From Lepus europaeus (lineage: Eukaryota > Chordata > Mammalia > Lagomorpha > Leporidae), in NCBI RefSeq assembly GCF_033115175.1, contig NC_084837.1, positions 65,371,266 through 65,435,265 of the forward strand: 64,000 nt of DNA. Reading direction: 5' to 3'. A program made the position numbers and the translations under genes. Numbering within the stretch: position 1 is the first letter of the stretch; each line of letters begins with the position of its first letter. Shown here piece after piece: positions 38,101-52,086 of this stretch. The notes under the pieces are model-generated. The model was given only the letters and a program-made list of their open reading frames with translations. It was not told the DNA's origin and searched no databases.

Positions 38101-41100
38101 CATTCCAGTGAGGGTTGCTGAAAAAATCCTCTTTGTTGGAGAATCTGTCCAGATGTTTGAGAATCAAAATGTGAACCTGACTAGAAAAGGTAGGCATCTC
38201 CCCGCCCAGTCCACCACATCCCCAGAGGCGCCGTTGTGGCCCGGGAGTTTGTCTGGTCTGCGATAGTCGCGGACTGAGGGCAGCACAGTCACAACACGTT
38301 TGCCGGAGAAGCCTGCCAGGGAAAGCCCCGCCCAGAACACCCTGCCTCCCCTGTCTGGTCATCCTTTGACAGCGCCTCCTGTTTTGCAGGCTCCATTTTG
38401 AAAAACCAGGAGGACACCTTTGCGGCAGAGCTGCATCGTCTGAAGCAGCAGCCGCTCTTCAGCCTGGTGGATTTCGAGCAGGTGGTGGACCGCATCCGGA
38501 GCACTGTGGCTGAGGTTTGCCTTTCACCCGAACGTTTCGGGGGGAGAAAAGTGACTAGTTCCCCAGAAAGCGACTGCTTGACTTTATTCTTGAAACAGAG
38601 CTTGGCTTGGAGAGGATTGAGAGCTAAAGGGTAATAAGTGAAGAAGAAAATAGCATTCTGTTTTTTATAATAAAGGCAAAGCTGCCTTGATCTTTAATTA
38701 GTTAGTGGAATAAAAGGGAAATCTTAATTTTATTTCTTACCATCAGTATTTTGAGTCTTTCTATAAACTTAGCGGTAACTCCGAGGAATCAAGAGCTTAG
38801 TACTTTACTTATCTTTCAGAGTGGCTTTATAAATTTTGATCCAGAGGCAGCCATTGTGCCGCAGTGGGTTAAGCTGCCACTTAGGATGCCCGCATTTCAT
38901 CTCAGTACTTGGGACTGAGTCCTGGCTACTCCACTTCCTATCCAGCTTCCTGCTGTCGTGTCTGGGAAGGCAGCAGATGATGGGCTAAGAACTTGAGTTC
39001 CTGCCACTCCTGTGAGAGATCTGAATGGAATTCCAGGCTTCTTGGCTTTGGCTTGTTGCAGGTGTTTGGGAAGTGAACCAGTAGATGGAACGTTGGTCGG
39101 TCTCTTTTTTCTCTCCTCCTTTATCTGTCTGCCTTTCAAATACATAAGCTCTTTAAAAAAATAAATCACGCTGGGCCGACACTGTGGTGCAGCAGGTTAA
39201 TGCCCTGGCCTGAAGTGCCGACATGCCATGTGGGTGCCGGTTCCAGTCCTGGCTGCTCCTCTTCTGATGCAGCTCTCTGCTATGGCCTGGGGAAGCAGTA
39301 GAAGATGGGCCAAGTCCCACCTGGGAGACCCAGAAGAAGCTCCTGGCTCCTGGCACAGCTCCAGCTGTTGCAGCCATTTGGGGAGTGAACCAGCGGATGG
39401 AAGACCTCTCTCTCTGTCTCTACCTCTCTCTGTGACTGTCTTTTTTTTTTAAGGATTTATTTATTTATTTGAAAGAGCTACACAGAGAGAGGAGAGGCAA
39501 AGAGAGAGGTCTTCCATCCGATGGTTCACTCCCCAGTTAGCCGCAATGGCTGGAGCTGCGCCGATCCTAAGCTAGAAGCCAGGAGCTTCTTCCAGGTCCA
39601 AGTGCAGGGGCCCAAGCACTTGGGCCATCTTCTACTGCTTTCCCAGGCCATTGCAGAGAGCTGGACTGGAAGTGGAGCAGCTGGGTCTCAAACTGGTGCC
39701 CATGTGGGATGCCAGTGCTTTAGGCCAGGGTGTTAACCTGCTGTGCCACAGTGCCGGCCACGGTCTTTCAAATACAATAAAATAAATCTTAAAAAAAAAA
39801 AAAATCATGCTTCCACTTAAAGACTTGATATTTAAAAAAAAAAAATATTTGAAAGGCAGAGAGAGATCTTCAAGCCACTGATTCACTCTCCAGATGGCTG
39901 CAGTGGCCTGGACTGGGCCTCCATTTGGTTCTCCCATGTGGGTGTAGGGGCCCAAAGACTTGGCAGTCTGCTGCTGCTTTCCCAGTCATACTCGCAGGGA
40001 GCTGGATCCGAAGCAGAGCAGCCGGGACTCAACCCAGCACTTCGACATGGAGTGCCAGCATCATAGGCAGCAGCTTACCTGGCAGTGCCACAACACTGGC
40101 CCACATGGTAATTATTTTTTTCCCCAAAGAAACCTTTTATTTAATGAATACAAATTTCATCAGCACAACTTTAGGAATAATAGTGATTTTTATAATAGTG
40201 AACTTTAGGAAAATAGTGATTCTCGCTGCCATACCCACCTTCCCGCCCCCCACTTCCACCCCACCTCCTACTCTCTCTCCCATTCCCTGTCCCATTCTCC
40301 ATTAAGATTCATTTTCAATTAACTTTATACACAGAAGACCAACTCTATACTAAGTAAATATTTTGACAATTTGCACACAAACACACACATACGAAAAAAA
40401 ACTGAGAACAAGTTTTATAGTTAACTCTCATAATACAACTCTGCAGCTCTAGAAGGTAGATCATCATCCCTCCACCTTTCCTGGACTTTTGGGGCCAATG
40501 TAGTCCCATACAACACTTGCTTTATAAAAAACAAAAGGGGGGGAAGCTAGTTGGATTTCAGCAAACCAACCTGTCAGCCAACAGACAAACCCCTGCAGCT
40601 GATTTTGAAGCATAGGCCAGCCTAGAACGCAGCACGTTAGAGTTGGCTTCTGGAACTACCAAGAAGCTTTGCCAATTTCTGCAGGTTAGAAGCACAGTAA
40701 TCTACCGCAAAGGCGGCTGCCTCTTCTGGTCACTATTGTAAAATCTGGTTGTGGGAGACAGAGCTTTGATGTAGACATCGACTATTAGATTTTAAATGAC
40801 TTTGAAGTATCATAGTATTTGATTCTTTTTTTAAAAAGATTTATTTACTTGAAAGGTAGTTAGAGATTGAGTGATAAACAGAGATATTTCTACTATCCAC
40901 TGGTTCGCTTCCCAAATGGCCACAATGGCCAGGTCTGGAACTGAAGCCAAGAGCTGAAAAAGAGGTTTTTTTTTTTTTTATTATTTTTAAGATTTACTTA
41001 TTTATTTGAAAGGTGGAGTTACATAGAGGCAAAGGCAGAGAGACAGAGAGGTCTTCCATCTGCTGGTTCACTCCCTAAAAGGCCACAATGGCCAGAGCTG

Positions 41101-44100
41101 GGCCGATCCAAAGCCAGGAGCCAGGAGCTTGTTCCTGGTCTCCCACACGGTGCAAGAGCCCAAGGACTTGGACCGTTTTCCCAAGCTTTCCCTGGCGCAT
41201 TAGCAGGGAGCTGGATCAGAATGAAGCAGCTGGGACTCAAACTGGCACCCATATGGGATGCCAGCACTACAGGCGGCGGCTTTACCCACTACGCTACAGC
41301 ACCCCACCCATAAATAAACAAATCTTAAAAAAAAAGAGACCTCAGACTCCTCAAGGTGTCAGAATTGTAGCTAGTTGTCATTTTTGAATAGTATTATTGT
41401 AACAATGAGAATTTATAGTAATGAGAAGAAATAGAATGCCCAAAAGGAAAAGGGGGGAGGTGTCTGTCAAACATGTTCCCTCACTGATCTGGTGCTGGAA
41501 GTCAGGTTAGTATTTGCCTTTGAGTCAGTGGAAGGGGCATGAAGGGGCTTGTAGGGTGCTGCCCATGTTCAGTTGTTCCGTTTCTTGATAGGGGCACCGG
41601 TTGTAACAAGTGTTTTCTATTTCTGAAAGTTCCTCAAGCTATGATTTGTGTGCTTTTCTATATTTTAGTACTTCAATGAAAAGTTTTAAAAATTCTTAGA
41701 GTAATAGTTTTTCTTATTTTAACTATATATTTAGTTGGTTATTGTTCATATAGAGAAATAGTGGTGTTGACTTTTGTGGGTTAATTTTATACCTGGCATG
41801 GTGCTGAACTCTTTTAGTTTGAGTTTTTTTTTTCCAAATAGATCATATTTACAAATGAGAATTTCAAAACTTCCAATCCTTAAAGTTGTTCTCTCTTTCA
41901 ATTTTTGGATAGGCTCTTTAATATCTCACTAAACAGCTGGGATGAAGTTTATATAAACTGTGTTAAACAGTAGAGGTGTTGATGGGCATCCTTGATTTGT
42001 TAGTTCATAGAGACAGTGCGTGTAGCAGCAAGTATTTGGCCTAGCAGTGAAGGTGCTGCATGGGATGCCCGCATTCCATGTCAGGTGCCTGGGTTCTAGT
42101 CCCAGCTCCACTGCTTGATAAGCTCCACTTATCAAGTTAAAGAAATTCTCTTCAGATTTGCTAAGAGTTTTTATCATTAGTAGATACTGAATTTTATCAA
42201 CTGTTTTTTCTGTATTAACTAAGGTATAATTTCTTGCTCTGGATTCTTTATCTTTTTTAGTCTATTTATAGTCAGGCAGCCAATTCCTAGTCAGATATTC
42301 AGATGCTGACTTTGCCTGGAATAAATGCTACTTGGTTTTGATTTTTTTTTTTTTTAAGAATTTTATTTTATGTGAAAATCAGAGAAGAGGGAGACAAGAT
42401 AGAGGGAGAGTGCTTCTCTCCACTGGTTCAATTCTCCAGATGGCCACAATGGCCAAGGCTGGGCCAGGCTGAAGCCAAGAGAGAGGAGCTTCATCCAGGT
42501 CTTCTGTATGGTTGCAGGGGGCCCAAACATTTGGACCATTTTCCACTGCTTTACCGAGGCCTTTAGCAGAGAGGTGGATTGGAAGTAGAACAGCTGAGAC
42601 ACAAACAAGCGGTGGCTTTACCTGGTACACAGCGCCAGCCCTGATGGTTTATTTTTTATTATATAGCTGGGTTTGGTTGGCCAAAGCATTATTTGGAGTT
42701 TTCGAATCTATGTTCACTAGTGAGACAAGGCTATGTTCTTCTCTTCCTGTGTTCTTATGAGCTTTGGAATAAAGATTATAGAAACCTTATAAAATGGGGT
42801 AGTTAGATTTTTTGGAAGGCAGAGAGGAGCCACATAGGCAGAGATCTTCCATCCACTGGGTCACTCCCCCAAAATACTGCAACAGCTAGGGTAGACCAGG
42901 TGGAAGACCCGGTTCACTCCCCAGTGGGAAGGATCCCAGAACTCCGTCTGAGTCTCCACGTGGGCGACAGGGACTGAACTACCTGAGCCCTCATCTGCTG
43001 CCTCCCAGGGCACTCGTGAGCAGGAAGCTGGATCAGAAGTGAAAGGACCAAGACTTGAACCGGCACTCCAATATGGTATGTGGGCATCCCAAACTGCTGC
43101 ACCAGTACCTGCCCCTGTATCACATTTAAAGAGAAGCTTTGGGGGCCGGCATAGTAGATGAACCCTCCACCTGTAGCACTGACATCCCATATGGGTGCTG
43201 GTTCAAGTCCCAGCTGTTCCACTTCTGATCCAGCTCCCTGCTAATGGTCTGGGAAAGCAATGGAGGATGGTCCAGGTGCTTGGGCCCCTGCACCCACGTG
43301 GGAGACCCAGAAGAAGCTCCTGGCTGTGGATTAACCCAGCTCCTGCCATTTGTGACCATTTGGGGAGTGAATGAGCTGATGGAAGACCTACCTCTCCTCC
43401 CTTCCCCTTTTTCCCTCCCCCTCCCTCTACCCCTTCCTCTTCCCCCAATCCTGGCTGTAACTCTGCCTCTCAAATAAATAAATCTAACGAAAAAAAAAAT
43501 AGCTTTGGGGTCGGGTGTTTGGTGCGGCAGTGAAGACTCCGCTTGAGATGCCCCCATCCCATATCAGGGTGCCTGGTGTGCGTCCTGGTTCCTCTGCTTC
43601 TGGCCCAGGTTCCTGTTAACACTCAGGCTGGCAGCAGTGTGGGTCCCTGCCACCTCTGTGGGAGAACTGGATTGAGGTCCAGGTGTTACATGCAGTTGGG
43701 GACTGAACCAGCAGATAGAAGACTGATGCCTCTCTGCCTTTCAAATAATTTTAAAAATAATGAGAAGTGGCTCTTGTGATCAAAGGCTTTTTTCCTGAAG
43801 ACTTGTCTTGATGTGTTGCTTTCCTTGGTATTTTGACTTCAGTGGGATATTGTAGTTTAGTTATGTCTTCCATCGTAGTTGGTGCCAGGGCATGGGGTGT
43901 GGAGTGTTCTTCTCAGGAGTGTGTGGGTCATGTGGCCCACAGGCCAGGGCTAGGATCATGGGGCATCAGCCCTCAAGTGACAGTGGCTGCAGCTGGGGAA
44001 ATGCCATCCCCGAGTCCTGAAGGGGTTGCTTGGATCCCTGTAGCTGCAGGAGTGTGGCCAGGGTCACAGGTGTACCAGCCTGAAGTTGAGTTGGGTGCAG

Positions 44101-47100
44101 GGAGCAGCCCAGGGTCTCTACAGCATCTTGTCACGTACTTCACTTTTGTTTCCTCAGACAGGCAATTACTCTTTCTGTGTTGTTTTGCCTGGAGCTGGGG
44201 GAGGAATGTGGTGATCAGAACTGTGGCCACCAACAGCAGCAGTAGATCACATCCAGAGCCCGCAGCCCAGCGAGACCAGCATAGCGTGGGATAGGGCCAG
44301 GGCGCCCATGGCCCTGGGCTTCCTGCTGCTCAGGTGGACTTGCAGCACGATGTCCTGCAGCCAGCTACAGGTGGTACTGGTCAGGGTATCTGCCCAATCC
44401 GTTGAGGCCACTGGTCTCCCCCAGAGTGGGTCCAGGGGCTCCATCTACAAGGATTGTTAGGGTCTGCCCAGTGTTGGGTTTGACCAGCCCAGCAGTGATT
44501 TCCAGGATGCCGTCCTGTGCTCACTTGGTGCTCCTCTCCCAGCACAACCTGGAGTCTTGTCTCTGGCTGTCAGCCCGAGGTGGGGGGAAGGATGGTGAAG
44601 GCAGTCTTTTGCTGGTTGTTGGCACTCCAGGAATTGTCCTTGGCTCAAGGGAGCTTCCTTACCCACGGTTCTGCTCCCTCCCTGAAAGCATTCCAGGCCC
44701 AATAACTGGTAGATGCAGGAGCAAAGTGGCCTAGCCCCCAGCCTCAATCTGGGACATGTCTGAAGGGTGACCCTGGCTTCAGTGACCTCCACTGGATTGG
44801 CTGAGGCTCCTGCTACAACCACATGGCGAGGTATCCTCTCAGCTCAGTTCTGCTTCCTTTACTTCTTTCAACTAAATCTTAGTCTCTGATCTGTTTTTGG
44901 AATGGGTGTTTGGCCTAGTGGCAAAACACTGGTTAAGATACCACATCTTGCATCAAAAAATGGTTTCATTCCTGGCTCCAGCTTCCGGTCAGTGCAGACC
45001 CTGGGAGGCGGTGATAATGGCTCAGATAACTGGGTTCCTGCCTCCCATGTGGGAGACCTGCCTGGGTTGAGTTCCCAGCTCCTGGTTTCAGCCTGGCCCG
45101 GCCTCAGCTATTGTAGGCACTTTGGGGAGTGAACCAGTGGATGGGACCTCTTGCACATGCACTCTTTCATATTCTCTCTCTGCCTCTCAAATAAAAAAAA
45201 AAAAACTTTTCCTGAGATGCCTGACACAGGCTGAGAACTTAAAATATTTTTTTTTTAAGAGGTATTTATTGATTTGAGAGGCAGAGTTACAGAGAGAGGA
45301 AGAGACATAGAAAAGAGGTCTTCCATCTGCTAGTTCACTCCCCAAACAGCTGGAGCTATGCCTGTCTGAAGCCTGGAGCTTCTTCCAGGTCTCCCACGCG
45401 GGTGCAGGGGCCCAAGCACTTGGGCCATCTTCCACTGTTTTCCCAGGCCATTAGCAGGGAACTGGGTCAGAAGTGGAACAACCAGGACTTGAACCAGTGT
45501 TCGTATGGGATGCCAGCACTACAGGTGGAGGCTTAATCTATGCCACAGTGCTGGCCCCTAAAATATTCTTGATAAATAGGCTTAAAAGAGAAGGATAATA
45601 GCAACACAAATATACAAAAAACAAGAAAAAAGCATGTTGCTTGAAAAAGTAGATATCCATATGCAAAAAATAATTAAAAACTTGGCCGGCGCCGTGGCTT
45701 AACAGGCTAATCCTCTGCCTTGCAGTGCCGGCACACCGGGTTCTAGTCCTGGTCGGGGCGCTGGATTCTATCCCGGTGGCCCCTCTTCCAGGCCAGCTCT
45801 CTGCTGTGGCCCGGGAGTGCAGTGGAGGATGGCCCAAGTGCTTGGGCCCTGCACCCACATGGGAGACCAGGAGAAGCACCTGGCTCCTGGCTTCGGATCA
45901 GCAAGATGCGCTGGCCGCAGCGGCCATTGGAGGGTGAACCAACGGCAAAAAGGAAGACCTTTCTCTCTGTATCTCTCTCTCACTATCCACTCTGCCTGTC
46001 AAAAAAAAAAAAAAAAAAATTTAAAACTTGATCTATATTTTGTACCACATAGAAAAATTAACTCAAAATGATCAAAGACCTAAATGTAATGGCTCAGCAG
46101 CTGGAGTAACGGTTAACTCGGTCTCCCAGGGGAGGTCTGGACAGCACACTGTGATGTCCACTTTCCTGTGCTGTAATTTCTGTTTCAGATAGTAATGTCT
46201 GGTGTACTGTGTTGTTTGTTCTTCACATGCCTCATGGTTCTGGCACATGAGCTTAAATACCCCTGGGGATGCCAGCTACTTTAATAATGCGTATTTGCCT
46301 GTTCCTAATCTGTGTCAGTTCCAGTGAGGTTAGAGAGAAGGGAAGATGAGCTCCAGGGTGAAGAAAGCTGGTATCCGGAATTCCTAAAGACCACTTCATT
46401 GAGAAAACCCTAGAGTCAGGATTTTACCTTTGATGCTGCTTACAGAGTGGCATTTATATATTAATCATCAGCCTTGCTGAATTCTCTTACTAGTCCAGTG
46501 ATCTCTGTGTCAGTCCTCTTAGACTTTCTGTGCAGGCAGTGAGTGAGACCCTCTGTTAGTAACGACAGTCTCGGGGTGGACATTGGACCTAGCATGTAAG
46601 GTGCAGGTCGGGATGCCTGCAGTTAAAGTGTCCTTTGTTCCTTAGATTAACTCAACTTGGTAGTGGTCTGTGTTCTGTTTTCAATACAATGCTGGATTTG
46701 TTCAAAACCATTCTTCAGATGTTTTTCAGTGTAATGCATTTTTGTCTCTGTTTTGTTGGTTCTTTTCACAGCACCTCTGGAAGCTGATGGTAGAAGAGTC
46801 AGATTTACTTGGTCAGCTAAAGGTAATAACTCCCATTTAAAATGATGCTGGGAGCAAGGACTTAGATGCTCCAGCCTGTGCCGCGAGCCCTGGTCGTCTA
46901 TACTCAGTCCTCCAGATTGGACTCATTTGTTTTCATCCAAGTGAGCAAACTATACCCAGTGCTACAAATCTACTGTAATATAAGACTCAGGAGTTTGCTT
47001 GCTTCTGGAAAAAAATATAATTATGGTGCCATGAAATAAGTGGTACCAGACACGCGCCAGCTGTCCTGAGTGGACTGAGTGTGCCTCTTTGAAATGCCAA

Positions 47101-50100
47101 ATGCCTCTCTCCTTCTGTAGGTTGGGCTCGAACTGATGATGGAAATAAAGCGCATGTCTCCCTTAGGATGTTGGAGCCCTCCTGGTGCTCCTCTACTGAA
47201 TGCTGACATTTGGTTCTTTCCTCAGATCATTAAAGACTTTTACCTCCTGGGACGGGGAGAACTGTTTCAGGCCTTCATTGACACAGCTCAACACATGTTA
47301 AAGACACCCCCGACGGCAGTAACGGAGCACGGTAATCCCCCGGTGCAAGTGGCAGGCCGTTTCTTGGCTGCTGTGCTTTGGGGCCTGCTCTTCAAAGGAG
47401 CAGTCTGGCGAATCACAGAGCAGTTTCCAAGGCTGGGAACCCTTCCGGGCAGGCTTCACGCTGTGGCTGTTAGGAACAGCTTCTTGGCCTGTGAGCCTTC
47501 CTGGAGGGTTGGTCAGGGCTTTGCACCAGGTATTTTGTTCTCGCCAGATTATAGCCATGTGTGCTTCGTGGAGCCGACTGGCACTGCTGTCACCTGTAGT
47601 GTTGCATTAGAGCCCTTTGGGTTGTGAATGATGGGAATCTAACCTGAGCTAACGTAGTGAGAAAAGGGGAATTTTACTCTTGTATCTAAAACTCCAGCAG
47701 GACGGGGTTATAGCTGGACCTCAGAAAATTGAAGCTAGGGACTCGGATCCTGTGCGGATTCTTGTCCTGTATCTTGTGTATCTCTTGTGCTCTTGGGGAT
47801 CTTCCAGGCCCACCTGGAAACATGGCTGCCAGTGGCTCCCAGGAACGTGCCTCACAGTGTCCTCCAGGGAAAGACCCAAACTCAGTGTCTCTGGGAGCAG
47901 CTAGAGAATTCCAGTGAGAGGGTTCTGATTGGCTGGCTCACCCCAAATCCTGTGCCCGCCCCTGCATCAATGGAGTCAGACGCTAGGGCGTAGCCAGGAA
48001 AATGGCCTCGCTTTGACCAGCCTGTCGCCACTCCTGTTCAGGGGAGTTGGGGAGGGTCAGAGCCAGAACAAGAAAGGGGGTGGAGAGGCTGAAGCAGGCC
48101 GATCATCCTTCCAGCTCAGTGAATCAGTGATGTCCGCTGAACTCATACGGTATTTCTGTTGGTTGCAGATATTAGAAAATGTAATTCAAATTTACGTAAG
48201 CAAAGAATTTATAGATTCTGACACCTGAAAAGCTCAGACCTGCCTTGCCCTAGAGGCAGATCACCTACCCCGCTGGAAGTACAGGAGCCGTCCTGGGTGG
48301 GGATGATTCTCTGAGGAAAATCAGGGTGCTATTAGCAGCACAAAAGAGGAGGCGGAGTGAGTGAGCGGTGTCCAGCGCGCCCTGCTCTGAACGTAGGCAG
48401 GCTGGGGGAAGCGGGCCGCCAGGCATCCTTGCCAGCCATGTTCTGTCTTACAGATGTGAATGTAGCCTTTCAGCAGTCGGCACACAAGGTGCTGCTAGAT
48501 GACGACAACCTGCTCCCTCTGCTGCACTTGACAATTGAGTATCACGGGAAGGAGCATAAAGGTGTGCGCCTCCCCCGCCCCCTGTGCTCCTGCTGCTCGC
48601 CATCCATGGCCCTTCCCTGCCCGCCCCCCCTCCCCCCACTGAAGCCGTGTCACTGGGCCTTAGAAGTCGTCCTGTGCAGACCCCTAATTTTACACAGGAG
48701 AAAGGGGAACTCCAAAGGAGGTGAAGTCATATGCTCAAGTCTTTTGGGGTTTTTGTCTTTTGGGGTTTCGTTGTCAGGCTGCTAGAGGGGCCCCTGTTTG
48801 TTTCTAGCCTCCAGACCTTAAAGCTGGAAAAAAGAAAAAATCAGAGACCTCCTGAGAGAACCCCACAGAAGGTTCTATGCCTTCTTCTGCCTGTGTCCCC
48901 TTTATGTGCAAACGCCACAGCCTCCAGGGAGCCCTCACGTCCCAGTGTCCTACCCCTTACCGAGTCTCTGGTTCTAGAATAACCCGGTTGTCTTTTTTCT
49001 TTACTTCCCTGATGACAGCAGATGCCGCTCAGGGAAGAGAAGGGCCGTCTCGGGAAGCTTCTCCCCGGGAAGCCCCTGCTTCTGGCTGGGCAGCCCTCGG
49101 CCTTTCCTACAAAGTCCAGTGGCCGCTACACATTCTCTTTACTCCAGCTGTCTTGGAAAAGTGAGTGTTTCTGAGTTTCCCACAGATAAATGTTACCCAC
49201 CTTACTTTTTAAGATTTATTTATTTATTTGAAAGGTAAACTTTTACAGAGACATTGAGAGACAGAGATTGTCCATCTGCTGCTTCACTCCCCAAATGACC
49301 ATAACTGCTGGGGCTGGCCCGGACTGAAGCCAGGAGCCTCATCTGGGCCTGCCACATGGGCGCAGGGGCCCAAACACTTGGGCCATCTTCCACTGCTTTC
49401 CCAGGCACATAAGCAAGGAGCTGGATTGAAAGTGGAGCAGCCAGGACTTGAACTGACCCATATGGGATGCTGGCACTGCTCCACAGTGCTCTCCCACCTT
49501 CTAAGGGAAGAAATTATCGGGAATAGAATTGGTGGGAGCAAGACTGCCAAGTAGTTTTTAATAGTCTGTTAATCAGTGGTTGCAAACTCAGGCCCTTAGG
49601 ATGCTCATATTAATAGGTGAGGCTGTGGATGTGAGACAGCAGGGAGTGCTGGGCGCTGGAATGAGTGGGAGGGAACGGACCCACTTAAAACTATATTGTT
49701 TTAATGAGCCAAATAAGCAACTTCTAGACTGCCAGGTTGTGACCTCTGAAGGGTGGCATCTCGGGCAGCGCAGTGAGTCTAGCCTTTGATGATGCCATCG
49801 GACCCGACGAGTTTCTTCCCCAACTTCTGTCATTTGTAATTGGTATACTTGGAGAAGCCATCCAGCTTCATGTGCTGAAGAGGGAGATCACCTCCTTACT
49901 CCTAAGGAGAGGCAGTGGGGCAACCGAGCCTCCTGTTTTGAGAGAGAGAGACACTCAGACTGGGCGTCAGCGAGAAGAGGTGAGGCCGCCTCGGGCAGGT
50001 CCAGAGCCCGTGTCCAGCTGAGCCATCTGCGCCATCTGCAGGGCCCTTGTCCTTTCTTTATGTTTTATTGTGAGATTCTTTAAATACAAACAATAACAGA

Positions 50101-52050
50101 CTGTCCTGCTTCCCATCAGCAACACTATGGTACTTCTTTTATTTTTTTTAAGAATTTATTTATTTATTTTTGACAGGCAGAGTTAGACAGTGAGAGAGAG
50201 AGAGACACAGACACAGACAAAAAGGTCTTCCTTCCATTGGTTCACCCCTCAAATGGCCGTATGGCCGGTGCTGCACCGATCCAAAGCCAGGAGCAAGGCG
50301 GTTCCTCCCATGCGGGTGCAGGGCCCAAGCACTTGGGCCATCTTCCACTGCCTTCCCAGGCCACAGCAGAGAGCTGGACTGGAAGAGGAGCAACTGGGAC
50401 AGAACCGGTGCCCCAACCAGGATTAGAACCCGGAGTACCAGCGCCGCAGGCAGAAGATTAGCCTAGTGAGCTGTGGCACTGGCCATGATTTATTTATTTA
50501 TTTATTTGAAAGAGTTACACAGAGAGAGAGAAGGAGAGGCAGAGAGAGAAAGAAGTCTTCCATCTGCTGGTTCATTTCCCAATTGTCCGCAACGGCCGAA
50601 GCTGCACTGATCTGAAGCCAAGAGCTTCTTCCAAGTCTCCCACATGGGTGCAGGGGCCCAAGGACTTGGGCCATCTTTTACTGCCTTCCCAGGCCATAGC
50701 AGAGAGTGGGATCGGAAGTGAAGCAGCCGGGTCTTGAACCAGCGCCCATATGGGATGCCAGCACTGCAGGCAGCAGGCGGCTTTACCCGCTACGCCACAG
50801 CGCCGGCGCCGCTATAGTACTTCTTTAATCTATTCCTCCTGCCCTTTTGTTTAGCTAGAGTTTTATAAAGCAACTTTTAGATGTCATTGCGCTCTCCCGG
50901 TATGCAATTCAAAAAGGCATATTTTCCAAATAGCTCCAATGCTGTTATCATACCCAGTAAAATTACCAGTAATCTCTCACCATCTAGTATTTCCAGTCCA
51001 TACTGGAATTTCTCCAGTTATCGAAAGTTTTTGGGTTTGTTCACTCAGTATCCATCCGAGGTCTACCGTCTCAGTGATTCTTCCATCAGTAATAGTTAAT
51101 TTTAAAAACCAAATGAAATTGAATTGTGTTCCTCAGACCTCCCTGGGAGCAAGTGCGTGCCGCTCTGCCAGGAGTGAGCTGCTCCTTCGTGCGTCCTGTG
51201 AACGCGGCTCAGCAGTAAGCAGTTAGCCTCTGCGCCTGCTGGGAGCCGCGCGTCTGTTCTCCCTGGGGGAAGCCATTTTTCCTGCTCTGGGCTTCAGGGA
51301 CAGAGAATCAGATTCCTCCTCTGTCTTGGTTTACTGGTCCCCACAAGACCCTCATTCCTTCCTTGCTTCCTTCCCGCTCCACACAAAACCATTTCCCAGA
51401 GCGTCTGGCCCAGAGTCACGTGGGCTGGCCCTGCAAGGCAGCTGCGGGGGGCACCAGGAATTCAGTCATCTGTAGCAGGCTAGTTCTAAGTTGATCATTT
51501 CCTATCGCCTGCGAATGATGTTCTACATATCCACGTGACCCCTGGCAGAAAAAAGATTCCCCACCCGAGTCTACACCCTGGGCCCTGCCAACCCTGCCCC
51601 CTTGACTCTCCTAACCTAAGGTGACTACTGTCATAAATTCCAGGTTTTCTTTCCTTTTTCTATAGGTTTATAATACCTATCTGTATTCCCCAAAATATTT
51701 TTTAAGAATGATTTTAAAAAACTATTTGTACTCGTGACTTCCCTTTTTCATTCAAAATCCTATTGCTAAGAATCATTTTACAGCCAGCGCCGTGGCTCTC
51801 ATGGCTAATCCTCCACCTGCAGCACCAGCACCCCGGGTTCTAGTCCCAGTCGGGGTGCCGGATTCTGTCCTGGTTGCCCCTCTTCCAGTCCAGCTCTCTG
51901 CTGTGGCCTGGGAAGGCAGTGGAGGATGGCCCAGGTGCTTGGGCCCTGCACCCCATGGGAGACCAGGAGGAAGCACCTGGCTTCGGATTGGCGCAGCACC
52001 GGCCGTAGTGGCCATCTGGGGGGTGAACCAACGGAAGGAAGACCTTTGCC

Positions 52051-52086
<36 letters not shown>

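Larger units (their letters stand above)
41695..42815 (-). mobile_element. L1 ORF2 remnant, antisense, split by SINEs
   Basis: The plus strand matches the complement of L1 ORF2 in order: 'gttgatgggcatccttgatt' (near 41979), 'gagtttttatcattagtaga' (near 42167), 'ggaataaatgctacttggtt' (near 42319), 'cttataaaatggggtagtta' (near 42786). It is heavily decayed, has no coding capacity, and is interrupted at about 42018-42130 and 42343-42643. Confidence 0.6.

Noticed and set aside
43833-44294. A 153-codon plus-strand ORF as a novel gene
   Set aside because: It lies in the GC-rich block, where frames are open on both strands, and has no domain, splice context or conserved neighbour; kept only as an unassigned block.
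47136-47627. A 163-codon frame around TUBGCP4 exon 11 as a separate protein
   Set aside because: It reads through both splice sites of exon 11; only 47226-47331 matches the GCP family.
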